Source of the DNA: BS750m-G62 sp046483505
GTDB lineage: Bacteria > Planctomycetota > Phycisphaerae > FEN-1346
DNA length: 7,498 nucleotides
Direction of reading: 5' to 3'
Assembly (NCBI GenBank): GCA_046483505.1
Contig: JAWODB010000298.1
Coordinates: 1-7,498, forward strand
Under the pieces are notes generated by a model, which was not told where the DNA came from, made no database searches, and was given only the letters and a program-made list of their open reading frames with translations. Within the stretch, counting starts at the first letter, position 1. The number at the start of each line of letters is the position of its first letter. The position numbers were made by a program, and so were the translations under genes. Positions 5,448-7,498 of this stretch are shown here, in pieces.

Positions 5448-6416
5448 CTATCCCAGCAACCCCGTCGGCGCCGATTCGCCCGTCGAGCGGCGGATCAGCC
5501 AGTCGATGCCCAGGTACAGGGGGACGGCCACGAGCGGCGCGCCGGCCGGGACGAGCAGGTCGGCCGCGTCGCTCGCCAGGCGGGTCTCGTACGCCAGCGC
5601 CCACACCAGGTGACCCAGGCAGGCCAGGCCCACCGCCGTCGGGGCGCCCCATTTGCCGCGCAGGATGAACCCGCCGCCCAGCACCGCCGCCGACAGCACC
5701 TGCGGGTACGCGGCCTGGATCTCCTCGGCCGACAGGTGGGCCGCCTTCGAAAGCGACGCCAGGGCACACGTCACGGAGGCGAGCACCCACGCGGCCACCA
5801 GTCCCGGCAGGCCGCGCCATCCCGTCCGGATGATCGGCGGCATGTTGGGCAGCACCACCAGGCCCGTGGCCCCGAGGATAGCGGCCCCGCCGGCCACGAC
5901 CGCCAGGACGAGCAGCAGCGCCCACGGCCAGGGCCAGGGGCCGGGCCCCGCGCGGGGCACGTCCATCACCGTCAGCAGCAGCCACAGGCTGAACGCCAGG
6001 ATGCCGGTCCAAAGGGCGCTGGAGATCCGCCCGTACCACGTCAGCAGCGCGCTTGCCAGCCCCAGCCCCGCCGCGATGAGGCACGTCGTCAGGAGCGGCA
6101 CGAACGGTTCGCCGACGACGATGTACCGCTTCGTCTGGAACGCCAGGGCGAAGGCCAGGATCATCGGCAGGGAAAAATCGATCCGCCGGCACGCCAGCAT
6201 CAGGCCCATCGCGGCCGAGACGGGCATCACGCCGAGGGCCAGCGTGTCGGCGCTGAGGCTCGGCAGGGCACCGCCTTCGAGCGACCCGTAGACGAACACG
6301 CCGAGCGCGAGGGCGATGTTGACCGCCGCGATGGCCATGACGCGGGCGGTGTGCCCGCTGACGGCCGGGCCGCCCCGGGCGGTCGTGCCGCTCCGTGTGC
6401 CCTCGGCTTTGCCCAC
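5448..6416 (-). CDS. Multi-pass membrane protein of unknown function
   Basis: I do not recognise the family. The 322-residue product has a basic, Gly/Thr-rich N-terminal tail of about 25 residues and then about nine or ten hydrophobic segments, near residues 26-44, 57-76, 82-99, 104-126, 132-151, 164-188, 203-221, 236-252, 256-275 and 287-304. A Pro/Trp run (GPGPWPWPW, 157-165) precedes one helix. No catalytic motif, ATP-binding site or transporter signature stands out. Charged residues in or beside helices (RRID 77-80, KRYIV 96-100) may matter. The GTG start at 6416 has AGGGGG eight bases upstream; a later ATG at 6338 would begin at the first helix but lacks a ribosome binding site. It is divergent from the peptidase gene, with about 150 bases between them. 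Codon use matches the neighbours. Confidence 0.7.
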   Translation of the reverse strand: MGKAEGTRSGTTARGGPAVSGHTARVMAIAAVNIALALGVFVYGSLEGGALPSLSADTLALGVMPVSAAMGLMLACRRIDFSLPMILAFALAFQTKRYIVVGEPFVPLLTTCLIAAGLGLASALLTWYGRISSALWTGILAFSLWLLLTVMDVPRAGPGPWPWPWALLLVLAVVAGGAAILGATGLVVLPNMPPIIRTGWRGLPGLVAAWVLASVTCALASLSKAAHLSAEEIQAAYPQVLSAAVLGGGFILRGKWGAPTAVGLACLGHLVWALAYETRLASDAADLLVPAGAPLVAVPLYLGIDWLIRRSTGESAPTGLLG

Positions 6417-6500
6417 TCGACGGTCCCCCTGGAACCCGGCGGCTCGCGCCGCGTCTCATATTCTGGAGCGCCCTGCGGACCGGCACAAGCAAAATGGCCT

Positions 6501-6559
6501 GTGCCGACGCGGCCCCGGGTTTCGTATAGCATGGTGGAACCACAGGCATCACGGGGAGG
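6501..6559 (+). promoter_or_regulatory. Promoter-like element and ribosome binding site of the peptidase
   Basis: TATAGCAT lies at 6525-6532, containing the same TAGCAT hexamer seen before uxaE and the reductase, with a weak GTGCCG (6501-6506) 18 bases before TATAGC. GGAGG at 6555-6559 is a strong ribosome binding site seven bases before the ATG at 6567. Confidence 0.35.
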
Positions 6560-6566
6560 CGACCGG

Positions 6567-7415
6567 ATGAAACGGACCTGTCCCATCGTCCTCGTGCTGG
6601 CGGCGGCCCTTGCGGCTGCGGCCGAGGCGGCGCCGACGGACGACGACTACGCCCGGCACCTGGCGGCCCTCGAGAAGAAGGTGCCGGAGGGGTTCACCAT
6701 CGTCGTCCAGCGGCCGTTCGTCGTCATCGGCGACGAGTTGTCCGCCATGGTCCGCCGGCGGGCGCGCGGCACCGTCAAGTGGGCCGTCGACCGTCTGAAG
6801 CGCGACTTCTTCGAGAAGGACCCGGACGCGATCCTCGACATCTGGCTCTTCCGCGACAAGGCCAGTTACCGCAAACACGCCCGCGACCTCTTCGGCGACG
6901 AGCCGACCACGCCGTACGGCTACTACTCGCCCGAGCACAAGGCCCTGGTCATGAACATCGCGACGGGCGGCGGGACGCTCGTCCACGAGATCGTCCACCC
7001 GCTGATGCGGGCGAACTTCCCGGCGTGCCCCGCCTGGTTCAACGAGGGGCTGGCCTCCCTGTACGAGCAGTCGGCCGGCCGCGACGGGCACATTGTGGGC
7101 CTCACGAACTGGCGGCTGGCGGGCCTGAAGGAGGCCATCCGCAAGGGCGCGGTCCCGCCGTTCAAAGAACTCACCGCCACGTCCGACCACCAGTTCTATC
7201 GCATGGACAAAGGTATCAACTACGGCCAGGCCCGGTACCTCTGCTACTGGCTCCAGGAGCACGGGCTGCTCGTCCGGTACTACCGCGCGTTCGTGGCCAA
7301 TCACAAGGACGACCCGACGGGCTACGAGACGCTCAAACGCGTCGTCGGGACCGACGACATGGAAGCGTTCAAGAAACGGTGGGAGGCGTGGGTGCTGGGG
7401 CTGACCTTTCCTTGA
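6567..7415 (+). CDS. Secreted HEXXH zinc metallopeptidase-like protein (peptidase MA/DUF1570-like)
   Basis: A 282-residue protein with a Sec-type signal peptide: MKRTC, a hydrophobic Ala/Leu core to about residue 19, then cleavage near AEAAP (19-23). The core carries the gluzincin zinc site: HEIVH (H140, E141, H144), followed after 15 residues by WFNEGLASLYE, in which E160 is the likely third zinc ligand. This spacing and the sequence around it resemble the peptidase-MA-like/DUF1570 proteins common in planctomycetes. The C-terminal half is helical, with TNWRLAGLKEAIRKGAVPPF and NYGQARYLCYWLQEHG, typical of that fold. It should act as a peptidase in the periplasm or outside the cell; the substrate is unknown. 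The ATG start is fixed by GGAGG seven bases upstream. The frame is open well before the start, but that part runs antisense to the membrane-protein gene and has no coding character. Confidence 0.85.
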   Translation: MKRTCPIVLVLAAALAAAAEAAPTDDDYARHLAALEKKVPEGFTIVVQRPFVVIGDELSAMVRRRARGTVKWAVDRLKRDFFEKDPDAILDIWLFRDKASYRKHARDLFGDEPTTPYGYYSPEHKALVMNIATGGGTLVHEIVHPLMRANFPACPAWFNEGLASLYEQSAGRDGHIVGLTNWRLAGLKEAIRKGAVPPFKELTATSDHQFYRMDKGINYGQARYLCYWLQEHGLLVRYYRAFVANHKDDPTGYETLKRVVGTDDMEAFKKRWEAWVLGLTFP

Positions 7416-7420
7416 CGGCA

Positions 7421-7452
7421 GGGATCGAGGGAGCGAGGGATCGAGGGATCAA
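7421..7452 (+). repeat. Period-8 tandem repeat (GGGATCGA)x4
   Basis: Four consecutive octamers occur just after the peptidase stop: GGGATCGA, GGGAGCGA, GGGATCGA and GGGATCAA. A trailing GGAAGGG looks like a decayed fifth unit. It is a short satellite in non-coding DNA with no evident function. Confidence 0.75.
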
Positions 7453-7465
7453 GGAAGGGCATTGC

Positions 7466-7489
7466 GCGGCGGGTACGGAGACCCGCCGC
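7466..7489. repeat. Hairpin of the 1640-1790 repeat family (single copy)
   Basis: The stem GCGGCGGGT / ACCCGCCGC is a perfect 9-bp match with the 6-base loop ACGGAG. The stem and the preceding GC match hairpins A and D of the compound element at 1640-1790, and the minus-strand reading gives GGCGGGTCTCC as in D. It lies downstream of the peptidase gene and may continue past the window edge. Confidence 0.7.
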
Positions 7490-7498
7490 ACCTACGCG

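Noticed and set aside
5433..6566. In-frame extension upstream of the peptidase start
   Set aside because: It is antisense to the membrane-protein gene. The signal peptide and a strong ribosome binding site place the real start at 6567.

Overview
The window looks like chromosomal DNA from an uncultured Planctomycetota-type bacterium. This is an inference from several signs: very high GC, which opens long antisense shadow frames; two genes with twin-arginine leaders (one beginning MKRRDFLK); a pseudopilin with the RAFTLVE leader junction; and non-coding DNA full of short palindromes and repeats of the kind common in such genomes. There are seven protein genes. No RNA gene, CRISPR array or transposase was seen.

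Left block (1-4523, all minus strand, read right to left): a tagaturonate/fructuronate epimerase (uxaE), a twin-arginine-exported aldo/keto reductase, an IolB-type isomerase, and a calcineurin-like metallophosphoesterase cut by the window edge. The last two are tightly coupled: the ribosome binding site of the phosphoesterase lies in the final codons of iolB. uxaE and the reductase each have their own promoter-like element, with the same -10 hexamer (TAGCAT) at the same 17-base spacing. UxaE and IolB both act on uronate-type sugar acids, so the block looks like part of a sugar-acid or inositol catabolic locus. The usual partner genes (uxaC, uxaA/B, iolCDEG) are not here.

Right block (4841-7415): a GspG-like pseudopilin (+), convergent with an unrecognised multi-pass membrane protein (-), which is divergent from a secreted HEXXH zinc peptidase of the MA/DUF1570 kind (+). 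No functional link among these three is visible.

The most unusual content is non-coding. Positions 1640-1790, between the reductase and iolB, hold four hairpins arranged as a large inverted repeat (A-B-B'-A'). The substitutions between copies are paired and preserve the stems, and a fifth relative lies at 7466-7489. The convergent gap at 5336-5445 holds heptamer GTCCAAA repeats facing their own inverted copies, able to form a stem of about 33 bp. A period-8 tandem repeat follows the peptidase gene. These are candidate dispersed repeat families, and they are the features most worth a genome-wide search.
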